DNA from: Hymenobacter sp. IS2118
GTDB lineage: Bacteria; Bacteroidota; Bacteroidia; Cytophagales; Hymenobacteraceae
DNA: 54,492 nucleotides
Direction of reading: 5' to 3'
NCBI RefSeq assembly: GCF_000715495.1
Contig: NZ_JNLX01000150.1
Location: 1-54,492 of the forward strand
Positions 1 through 9,800 of the stretch are shown here, piece by piece. The position numbers and the translations under genes were made by a program. Each line of letters begins with the position of its first letter. Position 1 is the first letter of the stretch. The notes beneath the pieces are model-generated. The model worked only from the letters and a program-made list of their open reading frames with translations, ran no database searches and was not told the origin of the DNA.

Positions 1-705
1 AGGAAACGATGGTCTTCTCGTAGCGGGTGGCCAAGCGGCGATACTGCTTCATGCGTCCGAAAAAGCGTTCGATTTTGTTGCGGTCGCGGTAGGCATTCTC
101 GTCCAGGGGCAGCGGTTGGGTGCGGTTGGGGTGGCTGGGGATGACGGCTTGAATACCGCGTTGAGCGCAATAGGCGCGGGTTTGGTCGCTGTCGTAGGCC
201 GTGTCGGCCACTACCTGGCCCACGTCGAGGCCGTCGAGCAGGGGCAGCGCCTGCGGGCTGTCGCCGGCCTGGCCGGGGGTGGCGAGCAGGCGCACCGCGT
301 TGCCCAGCGACTCGACGCAGGCGTGAATTTTGGTGCTCATCCCGCCCCGGCTGCGGCCGAGGCACTCGGTCTGAGCGTCGCTTTTTTTTGGCCCGCCGCG
401 TGCTGGTGCGCCCGCACGATGGTCGAGTCGAGCAGCACCCAGTCCAGCTCCGGCGCTTGGACGACCTGGAAAAGGCGGCGCCAGACGCCTTTTTCGGCCA
501 GCCGGCGGAAGCGTTTGCGGGCCGTGTCGGACTTGCCGAAGCGTTCGGGCAGGTCGGCCCACGGGCAGCCGGTGCGCATTATCCACACCACAGCGTTGAA
601 AAACAGCCGGTTATCGACGGCCGTCGCCCCGCCATCGGCGGCCTTGCCGGAGAGGTGCGGGGCAACCAGGGCCCAGGTAGCATCAGAAATTTCGTGACGG
701 CGCAT
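1..705 (-). CDS. IS5-family transposase in two frames, 3' end outside window
   Basis: DDE transposase of the IS5 family (IS427-like layout). The first reading frame runs from the ATG at 705 (MRRHEIS) and carries the N-terminal DUF4096-like domain (WIMRTGCPW) and the first catalytic Asp in LLDSTIVRAHQHAAGQKK. It then reaches a run of eight A on the coding strand (382-389). A -1 shift there continues into a second open frame with GRSRGGMSTKIH, the second Asp in VVADTAYDSDQ, and the catalytic Glu in NKIERFFGRMKQYRR. That frame is still open at base 1, so the C-terminus is missing only because the window ends. An upstream ATG at 732 is possible, but family starts usually sit at the MRRHE position. 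Family assignment is firm; the exact IS name is not known. Confidence 0.85.
382..389 (-). promoter_or_regulatory. A8 slippery run joining the two transposase frames
   Basis: Eight consecutive A on the minus strand lie exactly where the first transposase frame must pass to the second by a -1 shift. IS427-type elements are known to make their full transposase by frameshifting or transcript slippage at such runs. Use of the site here is inferred. Confidence 0.6.
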
Positions 706-814
706 GCTGAAAAGTAAATAAGCAGTAAACATATAGCTGATTTCTTATTGTCCTCACGCCCTAATGATAGGTCAACGGCGGGAATATGCCCGCAAAGGCA
801 GCAAAAGGCTGCTA

Positions 815-2371
815 TCAGGTAGTAGTAGGTACGGCAGAATGACGGGAGGCGGCCACACCAGCAGCTGAAATACTGACTTCACGCGGCTGCTTAGGCCACG
901 TAAAGCTAAACGTAGCGCCCTGTCCCTCCGCCGATTTCACCCCAATACGCCCCCCCTTGCGCTCCACAATTTTTTTCACAATGGCCAGTCCTACGCCGGT
1001 GCTTTCCAACGTATCCCGCTCGGTCAGGGTCTGAAAAATAACAAAAATCCGGTCGTGATATTCGGGGTCAATACCCGGCCCATCGTCTTCCACCGAAAAA
1101 AGATAAAACTCACCCGCGTCGTCGCAGGAAATTTTTACGGTACCGGTTTCCGGATGGTCGTGGTACTTGAGCGCGTTGCTGATGAGGTTAGTAAACACCT
1201 GTTGCAGCTGCACCGCGTTGGTCGTCAGAGTGGGCAGGAAAAAAGGTAGCTCAACGTGGAAGCCGGGCGGTGGGTTGAGGCTGTCGATGACTTCGCGCAG
1301 GAGCGTGCGCACAAACACAGTTTCGTCGGCCTGCGTGTTCCGGCCGATGCGGGCCAGGTCCAGAATGCCGGTAATGAGTTTTTCCATGCGCTGCACGCGC
1401 TGCCGCATCAGCTTCAAAAACTCGCGGATGGCCACCGGCAGCTCCTCTTTGCCCATGTCTTCCTCTATCCATCGGGAAGCGCTTTCGATGCCGCGCAAAG
1501 GAGCTTTCAAGTCATGCGACACAACATAGGCAAACTGGTCCAGCTCCTGGTTGCGGCTTTCGAGCTGGCTGATGTTGGCCCCCACGGTGCGCGCCATCAC
1601 GTTGAGTGCGGTGGTGAGCTCGCTCACTTCGTCCTGCTCGTTGTCCACAATCTGGCTGCTGTAGTCGCCGTTGGCCATTCGGTGGGCCAGGTCCAGCATG
1701 CTGCGCAGGCGCCGCGAAAAGATGCGTACGATGTAAAAGGCCCATGCCAGGCCAAACACGAGCGCGGCCACCGCCAACCCCGCCGACAACCACTTTGCCC
1801 GCGCAATGCTGCGGTCCAGATTATCGCGCAACAGCTCCCGCTTCTTCGCTTCGCGCAGCTCGAAAGTAGCCAGCCGCTGCCGGATGTTGTCCATCACTTG
1901 CTTTCCGGAAAGGCCCTCGGCCAGGCCGCGGTGTGCCATGCCTTCGAGGCTACTCTGCTGGGGGTTGAGCCGGCGCACCTCCCGCTTCTCCAGTATCAGC
2001 ATGTGGCTGTAGCCCGACCATTGCTGAAGCAGCCGCTGGGCCTGGTCAATCAACTTCACCTGCTCCGGTGAGCTGCTTACCAAGGTCCGAAGCTCAGCAA
2101 AACGGCCAATTTGCTGCCTTTGGCCATCATAGTAAGTACTCAGCGCCGCCTCATTACCAATGAGCAGGTAGCCGCGAAATCCGGTTTCCATATTGATAAT
2201 GTTGCGCATCACATTCGACGCGTGGTTGGTGACCCGCTGGGAGGCTTCCACTTTGTGCGTATTCTGCAAAACCTGCCCGGCCAGCTGGTAATAGAAGAGC
2301 ACCACTACCGCAAAAAGCGCCAGCAACATCACAAATCCGGCAAAAAGCTTCGTTGTAAGCGTAATTTTCAT
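815..2371 (-). CDS. CHASE3/HAMP sensor histidine kinase
   Basis: Membrane sensor kinase of 518 aa. Residues 9-30 form a first transmembrane helix. A helical CHASE3-type extracellular domain follows (about 40-190, with the typical METGFRGYLL stretch), then a second helix (194-215), a HAMP linker (215-270), a HisKA domain with the phospho-acceptor in VVSHDLKAPLRG (His286), and a HATPase domain with NLISNALKYH, DDGPGID and STGVGLAIV boxes. No response regulator is adjacent, so it is an orphan and its partner must be elsewhere. The architecture resembles phytochrome- or CHASE3-type kinases common in Bacteroidota; the signal sensed is unknown. It is transcribed toward the IS5-type element. Confidence 0.9.
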   Translation of the reverse strand: MKITLTTKLFAGFVMLLALFAVVVLFYYQLAGQVLQNTHKVEASQRVTNHASNVMRNIINMETGFRGYLLIGNEAALSTYYDGQRQQIGRFAELRTLVSSSPEQVKLIDQAQRLLQQWSGYSHMLILEKREVRRLNPQQSSLEGMAHRGLAEGLSGKQVMDNIRQRLATFELREAKKRELLRDNLDRSIARAKWLSAGLAVAALVFGLAWAFYIVRIFSRRLRSMLDLAHRMANGDYSSQIVDNEQDEVSELTTALNVMARTVGANISQLESRNQELDQFAYVVSHDLKAPLRGIESASRWIEEDMGKEELPVAIREFLKLMRQRVQRMEKLITGILDLARIGRNTQADETVFVRTLLREVIDSLNPPPGFHVELPFFLPTLTTNAVQLQQVFTNLISNALKYHDHPETGTVKISCDDAGEFYLFSVEDDGPGIDPEYHDRIFVIFQTLTERDTLESTGVGLAIVKKIVERKGGRIGVKSAEGQGATFSFTWPKQPREVSISAAGVAASRHSAVPTTT

Positions 2372-2529
2372 GCATTCACACGGAGATGTAGTGTTAAGGC
2401 CTGCCTACGTAGCTGAGCTTTCATGGTTGGCAGCAGGGCCGAAATCCGGTCATTTTGGGCGCCCCAATACCGCGCTTTGACTGGCCGTTTTGAGTCGTTC
2501 GTTTAAATCAGGACCGACTGATTCCTGTT

Positions 2530-2627
2530 TCTCACAAGGGTTGCGGACGTGAAATGAGGAAATACACGGAGGGCCGGAAGCAAAGCCTACGAACCGCTGT
2601 ATTTCACTTCCGCGAACCCTTGCGAGA
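2530..2627. repeat. imperfect long inverted repeat upstream of prfB
   Basis: Arms 2530-2555 and 2600-2627 are largely complementary; both contain the core CAAGGGTT or its complement and the core GTGAAAT. Weaker complementarity appears to extend outward (about 2490-2670). The repeat lies in the 424-bp gap between the sensor kinase and prfB. Short ORFs read across it on both strands, but they look like a by-product of the palindrome. The function is unknown; a transcript from here could fold into a long stem. Confidence 0.5.
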
Positions 2628-2714
2628 GAACCCGTTAGAAAGTCGGCTGCGTAAATCCAATTCAAAAAAAGCAGTCCTTTGGACCGAGCAGTGGCATGAC
2701 GGGGCAGAATTCGG

Positions 2715-2722
2715 TACTTTCG
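2715..2722 (+). promoter_or_regulatory. candidate -7 box for prfB
   Basis: TACTTTCG fits the Bacteroidota -7 consensus TAnnTTTG with one mismatch and lies 74 bp upstream of the prfB ATG. No convincing -33 TTTG was found at the usual spacing (the nearest, at 2678, is too far), so this is tentative. Confidence 0.3.
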
Positions 2723-2795
2723 TGCTCAATCCCACTCGTTGGGAGCGGCTCAGCCGCGTTTTAAGGCCCTCGCGCCTCCACCCTATTTTTCCACC

Positions 2796-3873
2796 ATGAC
2801 TCAGGACCAGATTAAGGACTTGAAGGGCCGCGTTGAGGCCCTGAGGAGGTATCTTTGACTACGATGCCCGCAAAGAACAAATAGCCGCCGCTGAGGCGCA
2901 AACCACGTTGCCCGGCTTCTGGGACGATTCCAAGGCCGCCGAGGTCACGCTACGCGAAATCAAGGCCATCAAAACCTGGACCGACGATTTCGAAGCCGTT
3001 CAACAAGCATTGGCTGATACTGAGGTGCTCTTCGATTTCCATCGGGAGGGCGACGTGCCGGAAGCCGAAATGCTGGCCGACCACGCGCTGACACTCAAAA
3101 AAGTAGAGCAGCTGGAGTTCAAACGCATGCTCTCCGACGAGGAAGACCAGCTCTCGGCCATCATCGATATCAACCCCGGCGCCGGTGGCACCGAAAGCCA
3201 GGATTGGGCCGAAATGCTCATGCGCATGTACATCATGTGGGCCGAAAGCCACGGTTTTAGCGTGCGGCAGGTCAGCTACCAGCCCGGCGAAGGCGCGGGC
3301 ATAAAATCCGCGTCGTTGGAAATCGACGGTGACTTTGCTTACGGCTACCTCAAAAGCGAGATTGGGGTGCATCGCCTGGTGCGCATGTCGCCGTTCGACA
3401 GCAGCGGGCGGCGCCACACGTCGTTCGCATCCGTTTTTGCCTACCCGGTAATTGACGACACCATCACCATCGATATCAACCCGGCCGACATCTCCTGGGA
3501 TACGTTCCGAGCGGGCGGTGCGGGCGGGCAGAACGTGAACAAGGTCGAAACCGCGGTCCGGCTCACGCACGCGCCATCCGGCATCATCATCGCGGTGCAG
3601 ATTGAGCGCAGCCAGCTCATGAACAAGGAGCACGCCCTGCGCATGCTCAAGTCGCGCCTCTACCAAATTGAGATGGACAAGCGCCATGCGGAACGCGACA
3701 AAGTGGAAGCCACCAAGAAACGCATCGACTTCGGCTCCCAAATCCGCAACTACGTGCTGCACCCCTACAAGCTCATCAAGGACCTGCGCACCGGCATCGA
3801 GCGCACCGACGTGCAGAACGTGCTGGATGGGGATTTGGATGAGTACATCAAGGGCTTTTTGATGCAGAGCTGA
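2796..3873 (+). CDS. prfB: peptide chain release factor 2, programmed +1 frameshift
   Basis: RF2 reads UGA and UAA stop codons and triggers peptide release on the ribosome. Translation starts at the ATG at 2796, makes 20 codons ending ALRRYL, then meets an in-frame TGA (2856-2858). A +1 shift at CTT TGA continues as DYDARKEQ and gives 358 aa in all. In the full protein the codon-recognition tripeptide SPF is at about 198-200 and the catalytic GGQ at about 243-245, both intact, and the length is normal for RF2. A gene call starting at 2908 would miss the first 37 residues. Regulation is autogenous: low RF2 lets the TGA stall and favours the shift. Downstream is a SusC gene with its own promoter region. 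Confidence 0.97.
2844..2858 (+). promoter_or_regulatory. RF2 frameshift signal (SD-like element, CTT TGA)
   Basis: AGGAGG (2844-2849), a 3-nt spacer TAT, the slippery codon CTT (2853-2855) and the stop TGA followed by C reproduce the classic prfB recoding signal, with the same spacing as in E. coli. The internal Shine-Dalgarno-like element is notable in a lineage that rarely uses such sequences for initiation. Confidence 0.95.
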
Positions 3874-4050
3874 TTTTTTTCAGAAGCTGCATGGCATTTG
3901 CGGAAGCAGCGCGATGGGCTTATCCTTATCTTAGCCTTATTGCCTTGACAGCCAATTACCAAGCTACTTGGTAAACTGCTAGTTTAATCGAATAGAAATA
4001 ATCTGTTAATGAATTGATTATGTGCCATTAAAGACATTTGTCAAATCCTG

Positions 4051-4086
4051 TTTGCAAGTATTTGACTCATATTTTCGTTATACTTG
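4051..4086 (+). promoter_or_regulatory. candidate promoter of the first SusC/SusD operon
   Basis: TTTG (4051-4054) and TATACTTG (4079-4086) resemble the Bacteroidota -33 and -7 elements. The 24-nt gap is slightly long, and a second TTTG at 4061 is too close. The rest of the 295-bp gap after prfB (3874-4168) is AT-rich with nothing else recognised. Confidence 0.4.
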
Positions 4087-4168
4087 CCGGTAACTTCCAC
4101 ACTTTAAGTTTTTGTTTCCACTCACTTTTTACTCTTTTTCTCTTTTCACTCACCAAACTTCAGTACGC

Positions 4169-7100
4169 ATGAAAAAATCATTATTGTTGGTTTTTGCGCT
4201 TTTTATGGCCCTGTTGCAGCAGGTCCAGGCGCAGGACCGCACCATTTCTGGTAAGGTGACCGACCGGTCAACTAATCAAGGATTGCCCGGCGTGACGGTG
4301 CTTGCCAAAGGCACTACCGTGGGCACCAGCACCAATGCTGACGGCGGCTACACCCTGACGGTGCCTGCAACTGCCAATGCACTGGTTTTTAGCTTCATTG
4401 GTTACGCTTCGCAGGAGTCGGCCATCGGCAACGCCAGCTCCATCAACATTACCCTCGCTACCGACTCCAAGCAGTTGAACGAGGTGGTGGTAACGGCACT
4501 GGGCGTTGAGCGGAATCGCAACACGCTGGCTTTCTCCGCCACGCAGATTGACGGCTCCGACATCACAGTGGCCCGTAACCCTAACCCAATCAATGGCCTT
4601 TCGGGCAAAGTGGCCGGTCTGGCCATCACCCAGAGCAATACCCTGGGTGGTTCGAGCAACGTGGTTATCCGGGGCACGAAGTCGCTGTTTGGCAACAACC
4701 AGGCCTTGTTTGTGGTCGATGGCGTTCCCATCAGTAACCTGAACTCCAATGGCACTGCCCAGCAAACCGGTGGCTCCGGCTACGACTATGGTAATGCGGC
4801 ATCCGACATCAACCCCGATGACATTGCCAGCACCACTGTGCTGAAAGGCGCGGCTGCCACGGCCCTCTACGGCGAGCGGGCCGCCAACGGCGTTATCCTC
4901 ATTACGACCAAGAAAGGCCGCAAGGGCCTGAACGTGACGGTGAACACCGGCGTAACTGCCGCCCGCATCGACAAGAGCACCTTCATCAAGTACCAGAAAG
5001 AATACGGCGGTGGTTATCTGCAGGCTTTCCGTACTGCTGCCGACGGCTCGAAAGTGGTACGCACCGGCGACGACGCCTCGTACGGCCCCAAGTTCGACCC
5101 AGCTTTGCAAGTAAAGCAGTGGGATGCCTTCACGCTCGGTTCGCCCACCTTTGGCCAGGCCCGCCCTTGGGTTGCAGCCGACAGCGGCCCCGAAGATTTC
5201 TTCGAAACCGGCGTTTCGACCCTGAACAGCCTCTCGCTGGACGGTGGCAACGACAACGGTACGTTCAAGCTCGGTTACATCAACGACGTTCAGCGCGGGG
5301 TATTGCCGAACAGCAAAATCACCAAAGACATCGTCAATTTCGGTGGTTCCTTGAATTTAACGCCCAAGCTGACTACCAGCGCCTCGGTTAACTTCACCCG
5401 CATCAAAGGCCTGGGCCGTTATGGCACTGGCTACGGCTCCGAAAACCTCATGTCTAACTTCCGTCAGTGGTGGCCGGTCAATGTTGACATCAGCGAGCAG
5501 GAAGATGCTTACAACCGCAACCAGAGCAACGCGACCTGGAACTTTGCTAACCCAGTAACGAACCGGTTCAACGCCATCTACTGGAACAACCCTTACTTCA
5601 CGCGCTTCGCTAACTTCGAGAACGACACGCGTTTCCGCACGTTCGGCAACGTTTCAGCTACCTACAAGCTGGCTGACTGGTTCAACATCGTGGGTCGGGT
5701 ATCGCTCGACACGTACGACGAGCAGCAGGAAGAGCGTTCGGCTGTTGGTAGCACCACCGTCAGCTACCTGCCCTACTACTCGCGCTTCAACGCCACCTAC
5801 CGCGAATCCAACTACGACCTGCTTGGTAACTTTAAGTTTCAGCTGAACGACGCTTTCTCTTTCGCGGGCCTGATTGGTACCAACGTGAACCGGATTCGTC
5901 GGGAGAGCATTTTTGCCAGCACCAATGGTGGCCTGGTTGTACCAGGGTTGTACTCCCTCAGCAACACGCAGGACCCCTTGACGCCTCCTATCGAGAACCT
6001 GTCGCAAATCGGTCGTGATGGCGTCTTCGCCAGCACCACGTTTGGCTTCCGCGACCGGGTGTATCTGGACCTCACCGTTCGTCGGGACAAGTCTACCACC
6101 CTGCCCACTGCCAACAATTCCTACGTTTACCCTTCGGCCGCTATCAACTACGTTTTCTCCGAAGACCTGAAAGAGAAGGCCACTTGGCTTTCCTATGGTA
6201 AGGTGCGAGCCAACTATGCACAGGTAGGCGCTGGTGCACGGGCACTCGCCGTGAACGACGTATATGCCAAGCCAACTGCTTTCGGCTCTATTCCGCTCTT
6301 CTCGCTGCCCGCAACCAAGAACAACCCCGACCTGAAGTCGGAGCAAACCCGCAGCGGCGAGATTGGCATCGAGGCTGCCTTCCTGGATAGCCGTATCGGC
6401 TTCGACGTGACGGGCTATCAGTCGAACTCGTTCGACCAGATTATTCCGGTTAACATCTCGACGGCTACCGGCTACGATTCCCGCTTCGTTAACTCCGGCG
6501 AGATTCGCAACCGTGGCGTGGAAATCGCTGCTTTCGTGGTGCCCGTAAAAACGGCTAGCTTCAACTGGCGCGTTAGTGCCAACTACACCCGCAACCGCAA
6601 TGAAGTGCTCTCCTTGTACGACGGGGTAACCAGCGTTGAGTTGGCTAGCTACCAGGGCGGCGTTTCGTCGAACCTCACGGTGGGCAGACCTACTGGTATG
6701 CTGCGCGGCACCGACTACGTGTACCATGAAAATGGCCAGCGCATCATTGACCAGGAGACGGGAATCTACGCTACGACCAGCGCCGATGCCGAAATTGGTG
6801 ACCCAAATGCCGACTGGCGCGGTGGCCTGACCAACGCACTTACTTTCAAGAACGTCTCACTGTCGTTCCTGATTGACGTGAAGTCCGGCGGCGACGTTTT
6901 CTCGCTCGACCGTTACTACGGCTTGTCCTCGGGCCTGCAGCCCGAAACCGTTGGCTTGAACGATTTGGGCAACCCTTCGCGTAACAGCATTGCAACCGGT
7001 GGTGGCATTATCCTACCCGGCGTGGCCGAAGACGGCACTGCCAACACGATACGTATTGAGAACAACGGCAACCAAGCTCCTTACGGCTACGGTGGCAACC

Positions 7101-7372
7101 CTAATGCTGGTTTCGTTTACGATGCCAGCTTCGTGAAGCTCCGTGAAGTAAACCTGTCGTACTCGTTGCCCTCGGCACTTGTTACCCGCTTTGGCTTCGT
7201 GAAGGGTGTTGACCTTTCCATCATCGGCCGTAACCTGTGGATTATCCACAAGAACCTGCCTGATGCTGACCCCGAAGAGGGTTTGAGCTCCGGCAACCTG
7301 GGCCAGGGTTACCAGTCGGGTTCGTACCCAACTGCCCGCACCGTTGGCGCAAACATTCGTTTCAGCTTCTAA
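4169..7372 (+). CDS. SusC/RagA-type TonB-dependent outer membrane receptor (first locus)
   Basis: Outer-membrane TonB-dependent transporter of 1067 aa from the chosen ATG, which begins a clean signal peptide (MKKSLLLVFALFMALL to QVQAQ, residues 1-22). An upstream in-frame ATG at 4112 would put 19 odd residues before the signal and is rejected. Residues 24-105 form the carboxypeptidase-regulatory-like domain (ISGKVTD, GLPGVTVLAKGT). Next come ELNEVVVTALG-type SusC sequence (103-112) and the plug (125-250) with FVVDGVPI and YGERAANGVILITTKKG. The rest is barrel and ends in RFSF. It forms an operon with the SusD gene 18 bp downstream. No glycoside hydrolase or peptidase adjoins, so the substrate cannot be read from context. 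Confidence 0.95.
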   Translation: MKKSLLLVFALFMALLQQVQAQDRTISGKVTDRSTNQGLPGVTVLAKGTTVGTSTNADGGYTLTVPATANALVFSFIGYASQESAIGNASSINITLATDSKQLNEVVVTALGVERNRNTLAFSATQIDGSDITVARNPNPINGLSGKVAGLAITQSNTLGGSSNVVIRGTKSLFGNNQALFVVDGVPISNLNSNGTAQQTGGSGYDYGNAASDINPDDIASTTVLKGAAATALYGERAANGVILITTKKGRKGLNVTVNTGVTAARIDKSTFIKYQKEYGGGYLQAFRTAADGSKVVRTGDDASYGPKFDPALQVKQWDAFTLGSPTFGQARPWVAADSGPEDFFETGVSTLNSLSLDGGNDNGTFKLGYINDVQRGVLPNSKITKDIVNFGGSLNLTPKLTTSASVNFTRIKGLGRYGTGYGSENLMSNFRQWWPVNVDISEQEDAYNRNQSNATWNFANPVTNRFNAIYWNNPYFTRFANFENDTRFRTFGNVSATYKLADWFNIVGRVSLDTYDEQQEERSAVGSTTVSYLPYYSRFNATYRESNYDLLGNFKFQLNDAFSFAGLIGTNVNRIRRESIFASTNGGLVVPGLYSLSNTQDPLTPPIENLSQIGRDGVFASTTFGFRDRVYLDLTVRRDKSTTLPTANNSYVYPSAAINYVFSEDLKEKATWLSYGKVRANYAQVGAGARALAVNDVYAKPTAFGSIPLFSLPATKNNPDLKSEQTRSGEIGIEAAFLDSRIGFDVTGYQSNSFDQIIPVNISTATGYDSRFVNSGEIRNRGVEIAAFVVPVKTASFNWRVSANYTRNRNEVLSLYDGVTSVELASYQGGVSSNLTVGRPTGMLRGTDYVYHENGQRIIDQETGIYATTSADAEIGDPNADWRGGLTNALTFKNVSLSFLIDVKSGGDVFSLDRYYGLSSGLQPETVGLNDLGNPSRNSIATGGGIILPGVAEDGTANTIRIENNGNQAPYGYGGNPNAGFVYDASFVKLREVNLSYSLPSALVTRFGFVKGVDLSIIGRNLWIIHKNLPDADPEEGLSSGNLGQGYQSGSYPTARTVGANIRFSF

Positions 7373-7390
7373 TCTCATTCGCTTAATTAT

Positions 7391-8824
7391 ATGAAAAGAG
7401 CCTTTTATTTGCTATCAAGCCTGATGTTGGTATTCACCACCAGCTGCGTTGATAGCTTGGACGAATACAATGTGGATGCCAAACGGCCATCCAACGTGCC
7501 TGCTGTTACCCTCGTAACTACGGCTGAGCGGGCGCTGACTCGTGCCGTTGTCACCCCCAACGTGAATAACAACCCCTTCCGTCTTTACGTCCAGTACTGG
7601 ACCGAAACGACGTATACGGATGAGTCAGACTACCTTATCCAGCCGCGCCAAATCAACGACCAGTTCTGGAATGCGTTGTACCGCCCGGCATTGGGCAACC
7701 TCAATGAAGCCAAACGGCTGATTGCGGCCGATGCAACGGTTACTGACAAAGTGAAAGCCAACCGGCAAGCCTGCGTCGAGATACTTTCCATCTATGCCTG
7801 GAAGACCCTCGTTGACACCTACGGCAACATTCCGTATACGGAGGCACTGGACTTTAACCAGCCTCAGCCTGCCTACGACGACGCCAAAACCGTTTACACC
7901 TCGCTCTTCACCCGTTTGGATGCCGCGCTGGCCTCCATCGATGCCGCGAGCGCTGGCTTGGGTGGCGCCGACATTATCTACAATGGCAACATGCCTAAGT
8001 GGGTTAAATTCGGTAATTCGCTGAAGTTGCGCATGGCGCTTACCATCGCGGATGTTGACGCGCCCAAAGCCCAAGCCGCTGCCGTGCAAGCCGCTACAAA
8101 CGTATTCAAGTCGAATGCGGACAACGCGCAGTTCACCTTCCTCGAAGCTCTTCCCAACCAGAATCCAGTATTCGAGGACTTGGTGAACAGCGGCCGTGAA
8201 GATTTCGTTGGTGTGGACTTCTTCATCAACAAACTCAATAGCTTGAACGACCCTCGTCGTGATTTCTACTTCAAAGAAGCTCCAGGTGGTGTCTTCAAAG
8301 GTGCCCCCTATTCGATAGTAGTCGACTATGGCGATTTCTCCGCTCCCGGCGAAGCCTTGGAAGACCCGACGCTGCCCGGCATGCTGCTTTCTTACTCGGA
8401 AGTTGAGTTTCTTTTGGCTGAAGCCGCAGCACGCAGCTTCGCAGTTGGGGGCACTGCTGCTTCCCACTACGAGGCCGGCGTTACTGCGTCTATCCTCAAT
8501 AACGGGGGCAGCGCCGCCGATGCTACTGCGTACCTGGGACAAGCCAGTGTAGCTTATGCTACTGCCAGTGGCAGCGACTATAAGGAGAAAATCGGCATTC
8601 AGAAGTGGATTTCTCTTTACAACCAGCCGGTAACGGCCTGGACGGAGTGGCGCCGCCTGGATTTCCCGAAATTGACCCCACCTGCTACCGCTGTGAGCGT
8701 TATCCCGCTACGTTTCCCCTATCCTACTCCTGAACTCAACATCAACGGTGCCAATGCGAAAGCTGCTGGCACTGCTATTGGTGGTGATAAGGTTGACACG
8801 AAAATATTCTGGGACAAATTCTAG
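7391..8824 (+). CDS. SusD/RagB-family nutrient-binding lipoprotein (first locus)
   Basis: Surface lipoprotein of 477 aa that pairs with the SusC channel just upstream and captures substrate. The signal ends in a lipobox with Cys19 (FTTSCVDSLDEYN). The body has the helical SusD layout with DTYGNIPYTEAL, a SusD hallmark around residue 140, and ends in KIFWDKF, typical of the SusD-like_2 subgroup. A strong terminator follows directly, so this is the last gene of the operon. The ligand is unknown. Confidence 0.93.
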   Translation: MKRAFYLLSSLMLVFTTSCVDSLDEYNVDAKRPSNVPAVTLVTTAERALTRAVVTPNVNNNPFRLYVQYWTETTYTDESDYLIQPRQINDQFWNALYRPALGNLNEAKRLIAADATVTDKVKANRQACVEILSIYAWKTLVDTYGNIPYTEALDFNQPQPAYDDAKTVYTSLFTRLDAALASIDAASAGLGGADIIYNGNMPKWVKFGNSLKLRMALTIADVDAPKAQAAAVQAATNVFKSNADNAQFTFLEALPNQNPVFEDLVNSGREDFVGVDFFINKLNSLNDPRRDFYFKEAPGGVFKGAPYSIVVDYGDFSAPGEALEDPTLPGMLLSYSEVEFLLAEAAARSFAVGGTAASHYEAGVTASILNNGGSAADATAYLGQASVAYATASGSDYKEKIGIQKWISLYNQPVTAWTEWRRLDFPKLTPPATAVSVIPLRFPYPTPELNINGANAKAAGTAIGGDKVDTKIFWDKF

Positions 8825-8841
8825 GTTCGTTTCCAAGAATT

Positions 8842-8875
8842 AAAAAGGGCTGCCAGTTATGGCAGCCCTTTTTTT
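8842..8875 (+). terminator. Rho-independent terminator after the first SusC/SusD operon
   Basis: An A-run, a GGGCTGCC stem, a 6-nt loop, GGCAGCCC and a T-run directly follow the SusD stop. The A/T symmetry would let it act in both directions. Confidence 0.9.
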
Positions 8876-8984
8876 GTGGCAGCAAACCGAAGTAGCAGGG
8901 ACTTGCTTCCGCATTCGGCAGTTTAGACCAACCCTGACGATTATGACTTACAACCAGTATTCGCGCCCATGCTAACCCAAGATG

Positions 8985-9800
8985 CAGACTACAAACCAAC
9001 ATGATGGTAGGCGTTGGCAAAAAATAGAAAGGGCATTTTTTAAAGCGAAGTCGGCTGCTGTTACGGCATGACTCTGCTTAAGAAAGCGCGCGGCTAGGCG
9101 GCTGGCGGTGGTCTCGCTACCCTTGCTCAAGTAATTAGAGCAGAAAGTTCTGGGCCGGATGGTGAGGCCGCTTGCTGTTTTTGTGCCGCGCACTCTACTG
9201 GCGACTGCTGCTCGCTTCTTCAAACACGTCCTTGGCTAAGTAGTTCGAGTAGCCCGAATCGGTGTGAGTACGTTGCCTGGGGGCAGGTTCAGAGGCAGCT
9301 CCGCAAGCCTTTGTTGTCGGCCTCGCCTCCGGCGTGGAGATGAAACTTGACGGGGACACACCCGTGCTGGTGACCACAACCTAGACTCTGAGGCCGTAAA
9401 ATCAATAGGGCTTGCTGGTGCAACGCCCATAGTACGCCTTGCCTCGCAAGAGCTTACACCGCGGGATGTGCGTATTATGGCACATGGCCACGGGGGCTAA
9501 TCCACGGCGCAACGGGCCTCGGAACGCAGGTTTTTGAGCAGGTAGTCGAAAGTAACGAAGAGCGTGTGGAACGTGTCGCTCAGCGCGTGCAGCCGCTCTT
9601 GTGCAGGCGGTTATACTCCAGTGGTACCCGGTTAAATATTCGATTATAAATATTTTACTTTCAAAAAAAGAAAATGGCCACCAGTGCCGTGTTAAGCACT
9701 TGGGCATCGGTCAGGCGTCGGCCCGAAGGCGGGACAGGCATCGCCGCGGGTAAAACGAATTGAATCATCGAGCACACAGTAATTGCACTGGTCTTTTCGC
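8985..9800 (-). pseudogene. decayed IS982-family transposase
   Basis: Conceptual translation across all three minus-strand frames recovers IS982 landmarks in order: GRRLTDAQVLNTALVAIFF, then EYNRLHKSG, HNTHIPRCKLLRGKAYYGR, VVTSTGV, and finally SNYLSKGSETT and HAVTAADFALKNALSIF. At least four frameshifts or stops separate them, one of them directly after the Asp of the expected DDE motif. No intact frame exceeds about 100 codons, so it is dead. It lies between two SusC/SusD loci. The terminal repeats could not be located, so the boundaries are approximate. Confidence 0.8.

Noticed and set aside
2554..2799. 81-codon frame overlapping the prfB start by ATGA
   Set aside because: Derives from the palindrome and a promoter-like region; no family resemblance, although the overlap looks like coupling.
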